Assembly (NCBI RefSeq): GCF_026339995.1 | Contig: NZ_JAPEPT010000007.1 | Span: forward strand, 228,501-292,500 | DNA length: 64,000 bases | Reading direction: 5' to 3' | DNA from: Streptomyces sp. NBC_01481 | GTDB taxonomy: Bacteria > Actinomycetota > Actinomycetes > Streptomycetales > Streptomycetaceae | Shown here: one piece after another, positions 9,435-18,387 of the stretch | Layout of the letters: each line of letters opens with the position of its first letter | Numbering within the stretch: the first letter of the stretch is position 1 | Translations under genes and position numbers: made by a program | Notes under the pieces: generated by a model | Seen by the model: only the letters and a program-made list of their open reading frames with translations | What the model was told of the DNA's origin: nothing | The model's database searches: none

Positions 9435-9713
9435 GTGTCTGGCCGGACGCGTGCCCGCGCATGCCCTGAGCGAACCTGTGTGGGATGCCGGGAGCGGGCG
9501 GCCAAGAGCGATCTGCTGCGCATCGTGGTGACCGGAGACGCCTGCGTCCCCGATGATCGCGGTACGCTGCCCGGCCGGGGTGCATATGTACACCCCGCCT
9601 TGGTCTGTCTCGACCTGGCGGTTCGCCGCCGGGCGTTTCTCCGGGCCTTCAGGGCCAAGGGACCGCTCGATACCGCCGATGTACGGCGGTATGTCGAGCA
9701 GGCAGCACAGTAA
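9435..9713 (+). CDS. ylxR: YlxR/RnpM family RNA-binding protein
   Basis: The 92-residue protein has the CVGCRERAAKSDLLRIV opening and the LPGRGAYVHP motif that define the YlxR family. Bacillus RnpM of this family binds and modulates RNase P; a similar role here is inference. GTG 9435 is chosen because GGGAGG sits about 11 bases upstream and the product starts at the family's conserved region. A GTG at 9405 would add ten residues. It sits between nusA and infB in the usual operon order. Confidence 0.9.
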   Translation: MSGRTRARACPERTCVGCRERAAKSDLLRIVVTGDACVPDDRGTLPGRGAYVHPALVCLDLAVRRRAFLRAFRAKGPLDTADVRRYVEQAAQ

Positions 9714-9860
9714 GAAGAGAACGGCACGGGACCCCGTGCGGTCAGGTACCTCGCGAGTTGGAAGTAGGTCGAGATTGCGATGAGCACTCGATGAGTACGC
9801 GATGAGTACGCCCATGAAGTAGCGACGGTCCGGCGGTAACCCGGACCTAAAAGGAGCGAA

Positions 9861-12800
9861 GTGGCTAAGGTCCGGGTATACGAACTCGCCAAGGAGTTCG
9901 GTGTGGAGAGCAAGGTCGTCATGGCCAAGCTCCAAGAACTCGGTGAATTCGTCCGTTCGGCGTCCTCGACGATCGAGGCGCCGGTTGTACGTAAATTGAC
10001 TGACGCTTTGCAGGGACCCGGTGGCAACGCCGGCAAGTCCGCTGCCAAGCCCGGCGCGCCCCGCAAGGCCGCGCCCGCCAAGCCTGCTGCGCCGTCCCCG
10101 GCGTCGTCGGCCCGTCCCGCTGCCCCCAAGCCCGGCGTCCCGGCCCCCAAGCCGGCCGCAGCCGAGGCTCCGGCGAGCAGCGCCCCCTCTGTGGCCCCGG
10201 CTTCCCAGGGTCCGCGTCCGGGCCCCAAGCCCGCACCGGCCAAGCCCGCTCCGGCGGCTCCGGTGCCCGCGGCCGAGTTCTCGGCCCCGGCTCCGGCCCA
10301 GCCCGCCGCGCCGCAGGCCCCGCGTCCCGCGGGTGCCACTCCCGGCCCGCGTCCCGCCCGTCCGGCTCCGGCCGGCGGTCAGCGTGACGGCGGCCGTGAT
10401 GGTGGCCGTGACGGTGGCCGTGGTGGCGAGCGTCCCGCACGTCCCGCCGGTCAGGGCGCCCCGCGTCCCGGCGGCCGCCCGGCCGGTCCCCGTCCGGGCA
10501 ACAACCCCTTCACCTCGGGTGGCTCCACCGGTATGGCGCGCCCGCAGGCGCCCCGTCCGGGTGGTGCCCCGCGCCCCGGCGGCGGTCAGGACCGTCCCGG
10601 CGCCCCGCGTCCGCAGGGTGGTCCCGGCGGCGCTCCCCGACCGCAGGGTCAGGGCGGCGCCCGTCCGAGCCCCGGCGGCATGCCGCGTCCGCAGGCTCCC
10701 CGCCCCGGTGGCGGCCCCGCGGGTAACCGCCCGAACCCGGGCATGATGCCGCAGCGTCCCGCTGCCAGCCCCCGTCCTGGTGGCGGTCCTGGTGGTGGCG
10801 GTGGCCGTGGTCCCGGTGGCGGCGGCGGTCGTCCCGGCGGTGCCGGTGGCGGTCGTCCCGGTGGTGGCGGCGGCGGTTTCGCCGGTCGTCCCGCCGGTCC
10901 CGGTGGCGGTCGTCCCGGTGGCGGCGGCGGCGGTTTCGCCGGTCGTCCCGGTGGCGGTGGCCCCGGTGGTGGCGGTGGCTTCGGTGGCGGCGGTGGCCGT
11001 CCCGGCTTCGGCGGTCGTCCGGGTGGTCCCGGCGGCCGTGGTGGCACGCAGGGTGCCTTCGGCCGTCCCGGCGGCCCGGCGCGTCGTGGCCGTAAGTCGA
11101 AGCGGCAGAGGCGCCAGGAGTACGAGGCCATGCAGGCCCCGTCGGTCGGCGGTGTGATGCTGCCTCGCGGCAACGGCGAGACCGTTCGCCTGTCGCGCGG
11201 TGCGTCCCTCACCGACTTCGCGGAGAAGATCAACGCCAACCCGGCGTCGCTCGTCGCCGTGATGATGAACCTCGGCGAAATGGTCACGGCCACGCAGTCG
11301 GTCTCCGACGAGACGCTGCAGCTGCTGGCCGACGAGATGAACTACACCGTTCAGATCGTCAGCCCCGAGGAGGAGGACCGCGAGCTTCTCGAGTCCTTCG
11401 ACATCGAGTTCGGCGAGGACGAGGGCGGCGAGGAGATGCTCGTCTCCCGTCCGCCGGTCGTGACCGTCATGGGTCACGTCGACCACGGTAAGACCCGACT
11501 GCTGGACGCGATCCGCAAGACGAACGTCGTTGCGGGCGAGGCCGGCGGTATTACGCAGCACATCGGTGCGTACCAGGTCGGCACCGAGGTCAACGGTGAA
11601 GAGCGCAAGATCACCTTCATCGACACCCCGGGTCACGAGGCGTTCACCGCCATGCGTGCCCGTGGTGCCAAGTCCACCGACATCGCGATCCTCGTGGTCG
11701 CGGCGAACGACGGTGTGATGCCCCAGACGATCGAGGCGCTGAACCACGCCAAGGCGGCCGGTGTGCCGATCGTGGTCGCGGTCAACAAGATCGACGTCGA
11801 GGGCGCGGACCCGACCAAGGTGCGCGGTCAGCTGACCGAGTTCGGTCTGGTGGCCGAGGAGTACGGCGGCGACACCATGTTCGTCGACATCTCCGCCAAG
11901 CAGGGTCTGCACATCGACTCCCTGCTGGAGGCCGTGGTCCTCACCGCGGACGCTTCGCTCGACCTCCGGGCGAACGCCGAGATGGACGCGCAGGGTATTG
12001 CGATCGAGGCCCACCTCGACCGCGGCCGCGGTGCTGTCGCCACTGTGCTCGTCCAGCGCGGAACGCTCCGCGTCGGCGACACGATGGTCGCCGGTGACGC
12101 GTACGGCCGTGTCCGGGCGATGCTCGACGACAACGGCAACAACGTCGAGGAAGCGGGTCCGTCGACCCCCGTCCTGGTCCTGGGTCTCACCAACGTCCCC
12201 GGCGCCGGCGACAACTTCCTGGTCGTGGACGAGGACCGTACGGCCCGTCAGATCGCCGAGAAGCGTGCTGCGCGTGAGCGCAACGCCGCCTTCGCCAAGC
12301 GCACTCGCCGGGTGTCCCTCGAGGACCTCGACAAGGTGCTCAAGGCCGGTCTGGTGCAGGATCTCAACATCATCATCAAGGGCGACGCGTCCGGTTCGGT
12401 GGAGGCTCTCGAGTCCTCGCTGCTCCAGCTCGACGTCGGCGAAGAGGTCGAGATCCGTGTCCTGCACCGTGGTGTGGGTGCGGTCACCGAGTCCGACATC
12501 GACCTGGCGATGGGCTCCGACGCCATCGTCATCGGCTTCAACGTCCGTGCGGCCGGCCGTGCCGCGCAGATGGCGGAGCGCGAGGGCGTCGACGTCCGGT
12601 ACTACTCGGTGATCTACCAGGCCATCGAGGAGATCGAGGCGGCCCTCAAGGGCATGCTCAAGCCGGAGTACGAAGAGGTCGAGCTCGGTACGGCGGAGAT
12701 CCGCGAGGTCTTCCGCTCGTCCAAGCTGGGCAACATCGCGGGTGTTCTCATCCGTTCCGGCGAGGTCAAGCGCAACACCAAGGCCCGTCTCATCCGCGAC

Positions 12801-12971
12801 GGCAAGGTCATCGCGGAGAGCCTCAACATCGAGGGTCTGCGCCGCTTCAAGGACGACGTCACAGAGATCCGCGAAGGCTTCGAGGGCGGTATCAACCTCG
12901 GAAACTTCAACGACATCAAGATCGACGACGTCATCGCGACGTACGAGATGCGCGAGAAGCCTCGCGGCTGA
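9861..12971 (+). CDS. infB: translation initiation factor IF-2
   Basis: IF-2 is the GTPase that brings initiator tRNA to the ribosome. The 1036-residue protein starts with the IF2-N motif (AKVRVYELAKEFGVESKVVMAKL). A very long low-complexity linker follows, Pro/Ala-rich and then Gly-rich, to about residue 410. The second IF2-N segment precedes the GTPase domain with GHVDHGKT (538-545), the G3 motif DTPGHEAF and G4 NKID. The C-terminal beta-barrel domains follow. GTG at 9861 follows AAAAGGAGCGAA. The linker contains tandem GGRPGGGGGGFAGRP-type units, making this longer than the E. coli protein. Confidence 0.97.
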   Translation: MAKVRVYELAKEFGVESKVVMAKLQELGEFVRSASSTIEAPVVRKLTDALQGPGGNAGKSAAKPGAPRKAAPAKPAAPSPASSARPAAPKPGVPAPKPAAAEAPASSAPSVAPASQGPRPGPKPAPAKPAPAAPVPAAEFSAPAPAQPAAPQAPRPAGATPGPRPARPAPAGGQRDGGRDGGRDGGRGGERPARPAGQGAPRPGGRPAGPRPGNNPFTSGGSTGMARPQAPRPGGAPRPGGGQDRPGAPRPQGGPGGAPRPQGQGGARPSPGGMPRPQAPRPGGGPAGNRPNPGMMPQRPAASPRPGGGPGGGGGRGPGGGGGRPGGAGGGRPGGGGGGFAGRPAGPGGGRPGGGGGGFAGRPGGGGPGGGGGFGGGGGRPGFGGRPGGPGGRGGTQGAFGRPGGPARRGRKSKRQRRQEYEAMQAPSVGGVMLPRGNGETVRLSRGASLTDFAEKINANPASLVAVMMNLGEMVTATQSVSDETLQLLADEMNYTVQIVSPEEEDRELLESFDIEFGEDEGGEEMLVSRPPVVTVMGHVDHGKTRLLDAIRKTNVVAGEAGGITQHIGAYQVGTEVNGEERKITFIDTPGHEAFTAMRARGAKSTDIAILVVAANDGVMPQTIEALNHAKAAGVPIVVAVNKIDVEGADPTKVRGQLTEFGLVAEEYGGDTMFVDISAKQGLHIDSLLEAVVLTADASLDLRANAEMDAQGIAIEAHLDRGRGAVATVLVQRGTLRVGDTMVAGDAYGRVRAMLDDNGNNVEEAGPSTPVLVLGLTNVPGAGDNFLVVDEDRTARQIAEKRAARERNAAFAKRTRRVSLEDLDKVLKAGLVQDLNIIIKGDASGSVEALESSLLQLDVGEEVEIRVLHRGVGAVTESDIDLAMGSDAIVIGFNVRAAGRAAQMAEREGVDVRYYSVIYQAIEEIEAALKGMLKPEYEEVELGTAEIREVFRSSKLGNIAGVLIRSGEVKRNTKARLIRDGKVIAESLNIEGLRRFKDDVTEIREGFEGGINLGNFNDIKIDDVIATYEMREKPRG

Positions 12972-12984
12972 TCGACAGCTCTGA

Positions 12985-13027
12985 CCGGGGCCGGTCGACG
13001 GGACGTATTTCCGTCGATCGGCCCCGG
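12985..13027 (+). terminator. strong hairpin after infB
   Basis: Two 17-base arms (12985-13001 and 13011-13027) pair with one G-T mismatch around a nine-base loop, beginning 14 bases after the infB stop. No T-run follows, which is common for Streptomyces terminators. Confidence 0.7.
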
Positions 13028-13109
13028 CCGTTGCGTGTACGGTTCTTGTGTCCCTGCCAAGTCGTTGGCGGGGCCGTCGAACCCGTACCGGCGGGACATC
13101 CGGGCATAC

Positions 13110-13403
13110 ATGTATGTGGGGACACTGTCCTTCGATCTGCTTCTCGGCGACGTACGGTCGCTGAAGGAGAAGCGTTCCGTGATCCGCCCGATCGTGGCCG
13201 AGCTCCAGCGCAAATACGCGGTGAGCGCGGCGGAGACCGGCGGTCAGGATCTCCATCGCCGGGCCCAGATCGGCCTGGCCGTGGTGTCCGGGGAGACCGG
13301 GCACCTCACAGATGTACTCGACCGGTGCGAGCGCCTCGTCGCCGCCCGGCCCGAGGTGGAGCTGCTGTCGGTTCGACGCAGGCTCCACAGCGACGAAGAC
13401 TGA
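13110..13403 (+). CDS. DUF503 (YlxP-like) small protein
   Basis: A 97-residue protein with the DUF503 opening MYVGTLSFDLLLGDVRSLKEKRSVIRPIV, here written in two parts: MYVGTLSFDLLLGD and VRSLKEKRSVIRPIV. The family (YlxP in Bacillus) is regularly found between infB and rbfA and is thought to aid ribosome biogenesis; no biochemical role is visible. The ATG at 13110 gives the family's normal length. An upstream GTG at 13035 lies inside the gap after the terminator and is unlikely. No strong ribosome site is seen. rbfA starts 36 bases later. Confidence 0.88.
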   Translation: MYVGTLSFDLLLGDVRSLKEKRSVIRPIVAELQRKYAVSAAETGGQDLHRRAQIGLAVVSGETGHLTDVLDRCERLVAARPEVELLSVRRRLHSDED

Positions 13404-13439
13404 ATGAGCTGGGCACAGCAGGAAAAGGGAGAAGGACCA

Positions 13440-13901
13440 GTGGCCGACAACGCGCGGGCGAAAAAGCTGGCGGACCTCATCCGGGAGGTGGTCGCCGAGA
13501 AGATGCAGCGCGGCATCAAGGACCCGCGTCTGGGCACGCACGTGACCATCACGGACACCCGCGTCACCGGCGACCTGCGGGAGGCCACGGTCTTCTACAC
13601 GGTCTACGGCGACGACGAGGACCGGGCGAGCGCGGCGGCCGGACTGGAGAGCGCCAAGGGCGTCCTGCGGTCGGCGGTCGGAGCGGCGGCGGGGACGAAG
13701 TTCACGCCGACCCTGACCTTCGTGGCGGACGCCCTCCCGGAGAACGCCAAGACGATCGAGGACCTCCTCGACAAGGCACGGGCCTCCGACGCCAAGGTGC
13801 GCGAGGCGTCCTCGGGCGCGGCGTACGCGGGCGAGGCCGACCCGTACCGCAAGCCGGAGGATGACATTTCCGCCGCGGGTGGGGACGAAGCCTCCGAATG
13901 A
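13440..13901 (+). CDS. rbfA: 30S ribosome-binding factor A
   Basis: RbfA helps late maturation of the 30S subunit at the 16S rRNA 5' end. The 153-residue protein begins MADNARAKKLADLIREVVAE and has the KH-like core with VTITDTRVTGDLREATVFYT and a charged, disordered C-terminal tail. The GTG at 13440 is chosen because AAGGGAGAAGG lies just upstream and residues before it are not family-like. The stop overlaps the truB start by four bases (ATGA), showing coupling. Confidence 0.95.
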   Translation: MADNARAKKLADLIREVVAEKMQRGIKDPRLGTHVTITDTRVTGDLREATVFYTVYGDDEDRASAAAGLESAKGVLRSAVGAAAGTKFTPTLTFVADALPENAKTIEDLLDKARASDAKVREASSGAAYAGEADPYRKPEDDISAAGGDEASE

Positions 13902-14797
13902 CGCAGCACAACAAGACGCCGGACGGCCTTGTCATCGTCGACAAGCCGTCCGGCTTCACTTCGCACGACGTCGTCGCCAAGATGCGCGGGATCGCAAGGA
14001 CCCGCCGCGTCGGGCATGCGGGGACGCTGGACCCCATGGCCACCGGTGTGCTGGTCCTGGGCGTCGAAAAGGCCACCAAACTCCTCGGTCACCTCGCGCT
14101 GACTGAGAAGGAGTATCTCGGCACCATCAGGCTGGGGCAGAACACCGTCACCGACGACGCCGAGGGCGAGATCACGTCCTCCACGGACGCCTCCAAGGTG
14201 ACCCGGGAAGCGATCGACGCGGGCGTGGCGGCGCTGAGCGGCGACATCATGCAGGTGCCGTCGAAGGTCAGCGCCATCAAGATCGACGGCAAGCGGTCGT
14301 ACGCGCGCGTGCGCGGGGGCGAGGACTTCGAGATCCCCGCCCGTCCGGTGACCGTCTCGGCATTCCGCGTCTACGACGTACGGGACGCGGAGGCCCAGGA
14401 CGGGACTCCGGTCGTCGACCTGGTGGTCTCGGTCGTCTGCTCGTCCGGTACGTACATCCGCGCCCTCGCCCGTGACCTCGGCGCCGGTCTCGGTGTCGGC
14501 GGGCATCTCACGGCGCTGCGGCGTACCCGGGTCGGTCCCTACGGCCTGGACGCGGCGAAGACGCTGGAGCAGCTCCAGGAGGAGCTGACCGTGATGCCGA
14601 TCGCCGATGCTGCCGCCGCGGCGTTCGCCCGCTGGGACGTGGACGAGAAGCGCGCCAAGCTGCTCATCAACGGTGTACGGCTGGACATGCCCGCCTACGA
14701 CACCGCGCCCGTGGCGGTCTTCGGGCCCGACGGCCGCTTCCTGGCACTGGTCGAGGAGCAGAAGGGCAAGGCCAAGAGCCTCGCCGTCTTCGGCTGA
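13898..14797 (+). CDS. truB: tRNA pseudouridine(55) synthase
   Basis: TruB makes pseudouridine 55 in the T-loop of tRNAs. The 299-residue protein has the N-terminal DGLVIVDKPSGFTSHDVV, the catalytic-loop motif GHAGTLDPMATGVLVLGV with the nucleophilic aspartate, and the SSGTYIRALARDLG motif. A C-terminal PUA-like domain ends it. The ATG overlaps the rbfA stop. A strong hairpin follows the gene, so the operon probably ends here and ribF has its own promoter in 14857-15091. Confidence 0.96.
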   Translation: MTQHNKTPDGLVIVDKPSGFTSHDVVAKMRGIARTRRVGHAGTLDPMATGVLVLGVEKATKLLGHLALTEKEYLGTIRLGQNTVTDDAEGEITSSTDASKVTREAIDAGVAALSGDIMQVPSKVSAIKIDGKRSYARVRGGEDFEIPARPVTVSAFRVYDVRDAEAQDGTPVVDLVVSVVCSSGTYIRALARDLGAGLGVGGHLTALRRTRVGPYGLDAAKTLEQLQEELTVMPIADAAAAAFARWDVDEKRAKLLINGVRLDMPAYDTAPVAVFGPDGRFLALVEEQKGKAKSLAVFG

Positions 14798-14819
14798 CCG
14801 GGTCGGCCTGTGAGGTCCC

Positions 14820-14856
14820 ATCGTGGAACGGGCAGGGCCACTGCCCGTTCCACGAT
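14820..14856 (+). terminator. 16-bp perfect hairpin after truB
   Basis: ATCGTGGAACGGGCAG at 14820-14835 pairs perfectly with 14841-14856 around a five-base loop. It starts 22 bases after the truB stop. There is no T-run. It is probably the end of the rimP-truB operon. Confidence 0.8.
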
Positions 14857-15091
14857 CCCCCTCGCCCAAGGGTCTATCCGCCGCGCACCCGGGATTCACC
14901 CCATCAGGGAGGCGCTCGGAGTGAACGGCGGGTGTACTGGGGGGCGCGTTCAGTACGCGCCCCTCGGCGAGTACGTCGACCACAGACCCGGGCAGCCCGG
15001 TGCCGATGCGAACCGACGGTCGCGGGCATGGCAGTCTTAGACCTGCGTAATCGGCAATGACGTACACAGGTTCGGGCGAGGAGCGGTCACA

Positions 15092-16036
15092 GTGCAGCGC
15101 TGGCGTGGCTTGGAGGACATCCCCCAGGACTGGGGACGCAGCGTCGTCACCATCGGCTCCTACGACGGTGTGCACCGCGGACACCAGCTGATCATCGGCC
15201 GGGCCGTGGCCCGTGCCCGCGAGCTCGGCGTGCCCTCCGTCGTCGTGACCTTCGACCCGCACCCCAGCGAGGTCGTCCGCCCCGGCAGCCACCCGCCGCT
15301 GCTCGCACCGCACCACCGGCGGGCCGAGCTGATGGCCGAGCTGGGCGTCGACGCGGCCCTCATCCTTCCCTTCACGACCGAATTCTCGAAGCTGTCGCCC
15401 GCGGACTTCATCGTGAAGGTGCTCGTCGACAAGCTGCACGCGCGGGCGGTCATCGAAGGCCCGAACTTCCGCTTCGGCCACAAGGCGGCGGGGAACGTCG
15501 GCTTCCTCGCCGAGCTGGGCACGACGTACGACTACGAGGTCGAGGTCGTCGACCTCTACGTCAGCGGCGCGGCGGGGGGCGGCGAGCCGTTCTCCTCGAC
15601 CCTGACCCGCCGCCTCATCGCCGAGGGCGACGTCGAGGGAGCGGCCGAGATCCTGGGCCGCCCGCACCGCGTCGAGGGCGTGGTGGTGCGGGGCGCGCAG
15701 CGCGGCCGCGAGCTGGGCTACCCGACGGCGAACGTGGAAACGCTGCCGCACACGGCGATCCCGGCGGACGGGGTGTACGCGGGCTGGCTGACGGCGGACG
15801 GCGAAAGGATGCCGGCGGCGATCTCGGTCGGCACGAACCCGCAGTTCGACGGTACGGAGCGGACGGTGGAGGCGTACGCGATCGACCGGGTGGGGCTGGA
15901 TCTGTACGGGCTGCATGTGGCGGTGGACTTCCTGGCGTATGTGAGGGGCCAGGAGAAGTTCGACTCGATCGATGCGCTGCTGGACGCGATTGCGGCGGAC
16001 GTAAAGAAGTGCCGCGAGCTGACGGGCGCGGCGTAG
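15092..16036 (+). CDS. ribF: bifunctional riboflavin kinase / FAD synthetase
   Basis: RibF phosphorylates riboflavin to FMN and adenylates FMN to FAD. The 314-residue protein has the N-terminal nucleotidyltransferase half (IGSYDGVHRGHQLII, VVTFDPHPSEVV, GPNFRFGHKAAGN) and the C-terminal kinase half (RGRELGYPTANVE, GTNPQFDGTERTVEAYAI). The GTG at 15092 follows GAGGAGCGGTCACA, a plausible ribosome site. It is separated from truB by a strong hairpin. The 14857-15091 gap shows no clear gene. Confidence 0.96.
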   Translation: MQRWRGLEDIPQDWGRSVVTIGSYDGVHRGHQLIIGRAVARARELGVPSVVVTFDPHPSEVVRPGSHPPLLAPHHRRAELMAELGVDAALILPFTTEFSKLSPADFIVKVLVDKLHARAVIEGPNFRFGHKAAGNVGFLAELGTTYDYEVEVVDLYVSGAAGGGEPFSSTLTRRLIAEGDVEGAAEILGRPHRVEGVVVRGAQRGRELGYPTANVETLPHTAIPADGVYAGWLTADGERMPAAISVGTNPQFDGTERTVEAYAIDRVGLDLYGLHVAVDFLAYVRGQEKFDSIDALLDAIAADVKKCRELTGAA

Positions 16037-16429
16037 GTTCCTCTCGGTCCGCCCGGGCCCACCGCGGGGTGCGGGTCTCCGGGGCCGCCGGGCTGCGGCG
16101 CGAAGCTGCCGCCGGCGAGGCAGTGGGGGCGTCAGCCTCCACACCCCACCCGGGCCGGCACATGCGGGCTGCGGCGCGAAGCTGCCGCTTCGGGTGTGGG
16201 GCGTCAGCCCCAGGTAAACGTCCCCCGGGGGGCCTGGGGGCGAAGCCCCCAGTTTCGGGAAGGGGCGGGGTGGGGGACAACCCGCGCCCGCACCGCGAAC
16301 GCCTGCACCCCACCCAAGCCCGCACCAGCAGCCCACGCGCCGCGTAGCGGTCGCACCGGGGCATCGGGGCGTCAGCCCTGCCGTCCCGTCAGGGTTTCGG
16401 GAAGGGGCGGGGTGGGGGACACAACCCCC
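16037..16429. repeat. intergenic repeat cluster between convergent ribF and ABC operon
   Basis: No gene is seen in these 393 bases. A 23-bp unit occurs identically at 16090-16112 and 16166-16188 (76-base spacing). A hairpin CTGGGGGC-GAA-GCCCCCAG lies at 16234-16252. Two copies of CGGGAAGGGGCGGGGTGGGG follow, at about 16256 and 16397, matching the unit near 5790. The two flanking genes converge, so the cluster may act as a two-way terminator. Confidence 0.65.
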
Positions 16430-17398
16430 TCACGCCCAGTGGCACGCCACCCCCGCCCCACTCCCCAGCACCCCCACCTCCCCCGTCCTGCACCTCTCCG
16501 CCACCCCCGCTCTCTCCGCTTCCCCCGACGCCAGCACCTGGCAGCGCGCGTGGAAGCGGCAGCCGGGCGGGATGCGGGACGGGTCGGGGGGTTCGCCCGT
16601 GAGGATGACCGGGGGGACGTCCGATTCCGGGAGGACCGAGAGCAGCGCCTTGGTGTAGGGGTGGCGGGGCGACGTCAGGACCTCCTCGACCGTGCCCGAC
16701 TCCACGATCCGGCCCAGGTACATCACCGCCACCCGGTCCGCGATGTTCCACGCGAGACCGAGGTCGTGGGTCACCACGAGCGCGGACAGGCCCAGTTCGT
16801 CCCGCAGGCGCAGCAGGAGCGCGAGGATCTCGCCGCGTACGGACGCGTCCAGTGAGGCCACCGGCTCGTCCGCGACGATCAGTTCGGGCTGCAGGACCAG
16901 CGCGCCCGCGATGACGACGCGCTGGCGCTGGCCGCCGGAGAGCTCGTGCGGGTAGCGGAGGAAGAAACGTTCGGGGGGACGCAGGCCCGCGCGCGAAAGG
17001 GCCCGGGAGACCGCCGAGTGCTCGTCGCCCGTGTACCCGTGGATCCGCAGGCCCTCGGCCACCGCGTCGTACACCGTGTGCCGCGGGTTGAGCGAGCCGC
17101 TCGGGTCCTGGAGGACGAGCTGCACGCGCTTGCGGTACGCCTTGAGCGCGCGCGAGCCGTAGCCGAGCGGCACGCCGCCGAAGGTGACCCGCCCCGACGT
17201 CGGCGCCACGAGGCCGAGCAGCGAGCGCGCCAGCGTCGTCTTGCCGCAGCCGGACTCGCCGACCAGGGCCACGATTTCGCCCGCGCCGATGTCGAGGTCG
17301 ACCCCGTCGACGGCACGGGCGGACGGGCCGCCGCGCCGCCCGGGGAAGGTGACATGCAGACCGGCGGCCGAGAGGAGGGGGGTGGGCAGGGAGGTCAC
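16430..17398 (-). CDS. peptide/nickel-type ABC transporter ATP-binding protein (second ATPase)
   Basis: The 322-residue protein is an OppF/DppF-type ATPase: Walker A GESGCGKTT, Q-loop in QLVLQDPSGSLNPRH, signature LSGGQRQRV, Walker B LIVADEP, H-loop VTHDL. A C-terminal oligopeptide-transporter tail has the paired cysteines of CRFHARCQ, typical of the family. The frame is open upstream, but the GTG at 17398 (TSLPTPLLSAAGLHV) overlaps the previous gene's stop by four bases (GTGA) and gives the normal length. It is the last gene of the importer operon. A long repeat cluster follows downstream. Confidence 0.92.
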   Translation of the reverse strand: MTSLPTPLLSAAGLHVTFPGRRGGPSARAVDGVDLDIGAGEIVALVGESGCGKTTLARSLLGLVAPTSGRVTFGGVPLGYGSRALKAYRKRVQLVLQDPSGSLNPRHTVYDAVAEGLRIHGYTGDEHSAVSRALSRAGLRPPERFFLRYPHELSGGQRQRVVIAGALVLQPELIVADEPVASLDASVRGEILALLLRLRDELGLSALVVTHDLGLAWNIADRVAVMYLGRIVESGTVEEVLTSPRHPYTKALLSVLPESDVPPVILTGEPPDPSRIPPGCRFHARCQVLASGEAERAGVAERCRTGEVGVLGSGAGVACHWA

Positions 17399-18387
17399 AG
17401 TGCCTTCTCCGTCCGTACGGGCGCGCCCACATGCACGCATGCCGCCAAGTGCCCCTCGCCCGCCGCGACCAGGGTCTGGTCCTCGTGGGCGCAGGCGTCC
17501 ACCGCTACCGGGCAGCGCGGGTGGAACGTACAACCGCCCGGCAGCGCGGAGGGATCGGGCGGATCGCCCGGCAGACCGCGTGGCGCCCGGCGGGAGGCGA
17601 CGTCGCCGATGCGCGGGAAGGCAGCGGACAGGGCCCGCCCGTACGGGTGCGAGGCCGCGCCGTACACCGCCCGCGCCGGACCCTCCTCGACGATCCGGCC
17701 CGCGTACATCACTGCCAGCCGGTCGCAGGTGTCCGCGAGCACGGCCAGATCGTGGCTGATCATCAGCAGGCTGATGTCCTGCTCGGCGACCAGTTGCTCG
17801 ATCAGCCGCAGGATCTGCGCCTGGATCATGACGTCGAGGGCGGTCGTCGGCTCGTCCGCCACGATCAGCCGCGGTTCGCAGGCGAGCGCCATCGCGATCA
17901 TCACGCGCTGGCGCTGGCCGCCGGACAGTTCGTGCGGATACGCGTCCGCGCGGGCGACCGGCAGTCCGACCTGCGCCAGCAGTTCGCGGACCCGTCGCTT
18001 CGCCTCGGCCTGTGTGGTCTTGTGGTGCAGCACAATCGGCTCGGCGATCTGGTCGCCGATCCGGTGCACCGCGTTGAGCGAGTGCATCGCGCCCTGGAAG
18101 ACGATCGACGCACCGGCCCAGCGCACGGCCCGCAGTCGCCCCCACTTCATGGTGAGGACGTCCTCCCCGTCGAGGAGGATCTCGCCGCTCAGGTGCGCGT
18201 AGGCGGGCAGCAGTCGCAGCAGCGCCAGTGCCACGGTGGACTTGCCGCAGCCGGACTCGCCCGCGATGCCCAGCTTCTGCCCGGCGGCCACGCTCAGATC
18301 GACACCGCGTACGGCGGGGACCGCCCCGGCACCCGAACCGTAGGTCACCTGAAGGTCTTTGACTTCGAGCAGGCGCTGCGCCGTCAT
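17395..18387 (-). CDS. peptide/nickel-type ABC transporter ATP-binding protein (first ATPase)
   Basis: An OppD/DppD-type ATPase of 330 residues: Walker A GESGCGKST, signature LSGGQRQRV, Walker B LIVADEPTTALD, H-loop ISHDL, and the C-terminal cysteine segment GGCTFHPRCPVAVDAC. The Q-loop region reads SIVFQGAMHSLNAVHRIGDQ. ATG 18387 (MTAQRLLEVKDLQVTYG) overlaps the permease stop by four bases. Together with its neighbour it would form the ATPase heterodimer energising uptake through the two permeases. Confidence 0.93.
   Translation of the reverse strand: MTAQRLLEVKDLQVTYGSGAGAVPAVRGVDLSVAAGQKLGIAGESGCGKSTVALALLRLLPAYAHLSGEILLDGEDVLTMKWGRLRAVRWAGASIVFQGAMHSLNAVHRIGDQIAEPIVLHHKTTQAEAKRRVRELLAQVGLPVARADAYPHELSGGQRQRVMIAMALACEPRLIVADEPTTALDVMIQAQILRLIEQLVAEQDISLLMISHDLAVLADTCDRLAVMYAGRIVEEGPARAVYGAASHPYGRALSAAFPRIGDVASRRAPRGLPGDPPDPSALPGGCTFHPRCPVAVDACAHEDQTLVAAGEGHLAACVHVGAPVRTEKAL

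Noticed and set aside
10790..11040. Possible CRISPR-like or satellite repeat
   Set aside because: It is the coding repeat of the IF-2 Gly-rich linker; units are irregular and in frame.
13035..13109. Earlier GTG start for the DUF503 gene
   Set aside because: The added residues are not family-like and the start lies just behind the infB terminator.
9369..13541. Minus-strand open frame of 1390 codons opposite infB
   Set aside because: It is a mirror of the GC-rich infB codons; its Thr/Ala/Gly repeats reflect the Gly/Pro linker and there is no ribosome site or known family.
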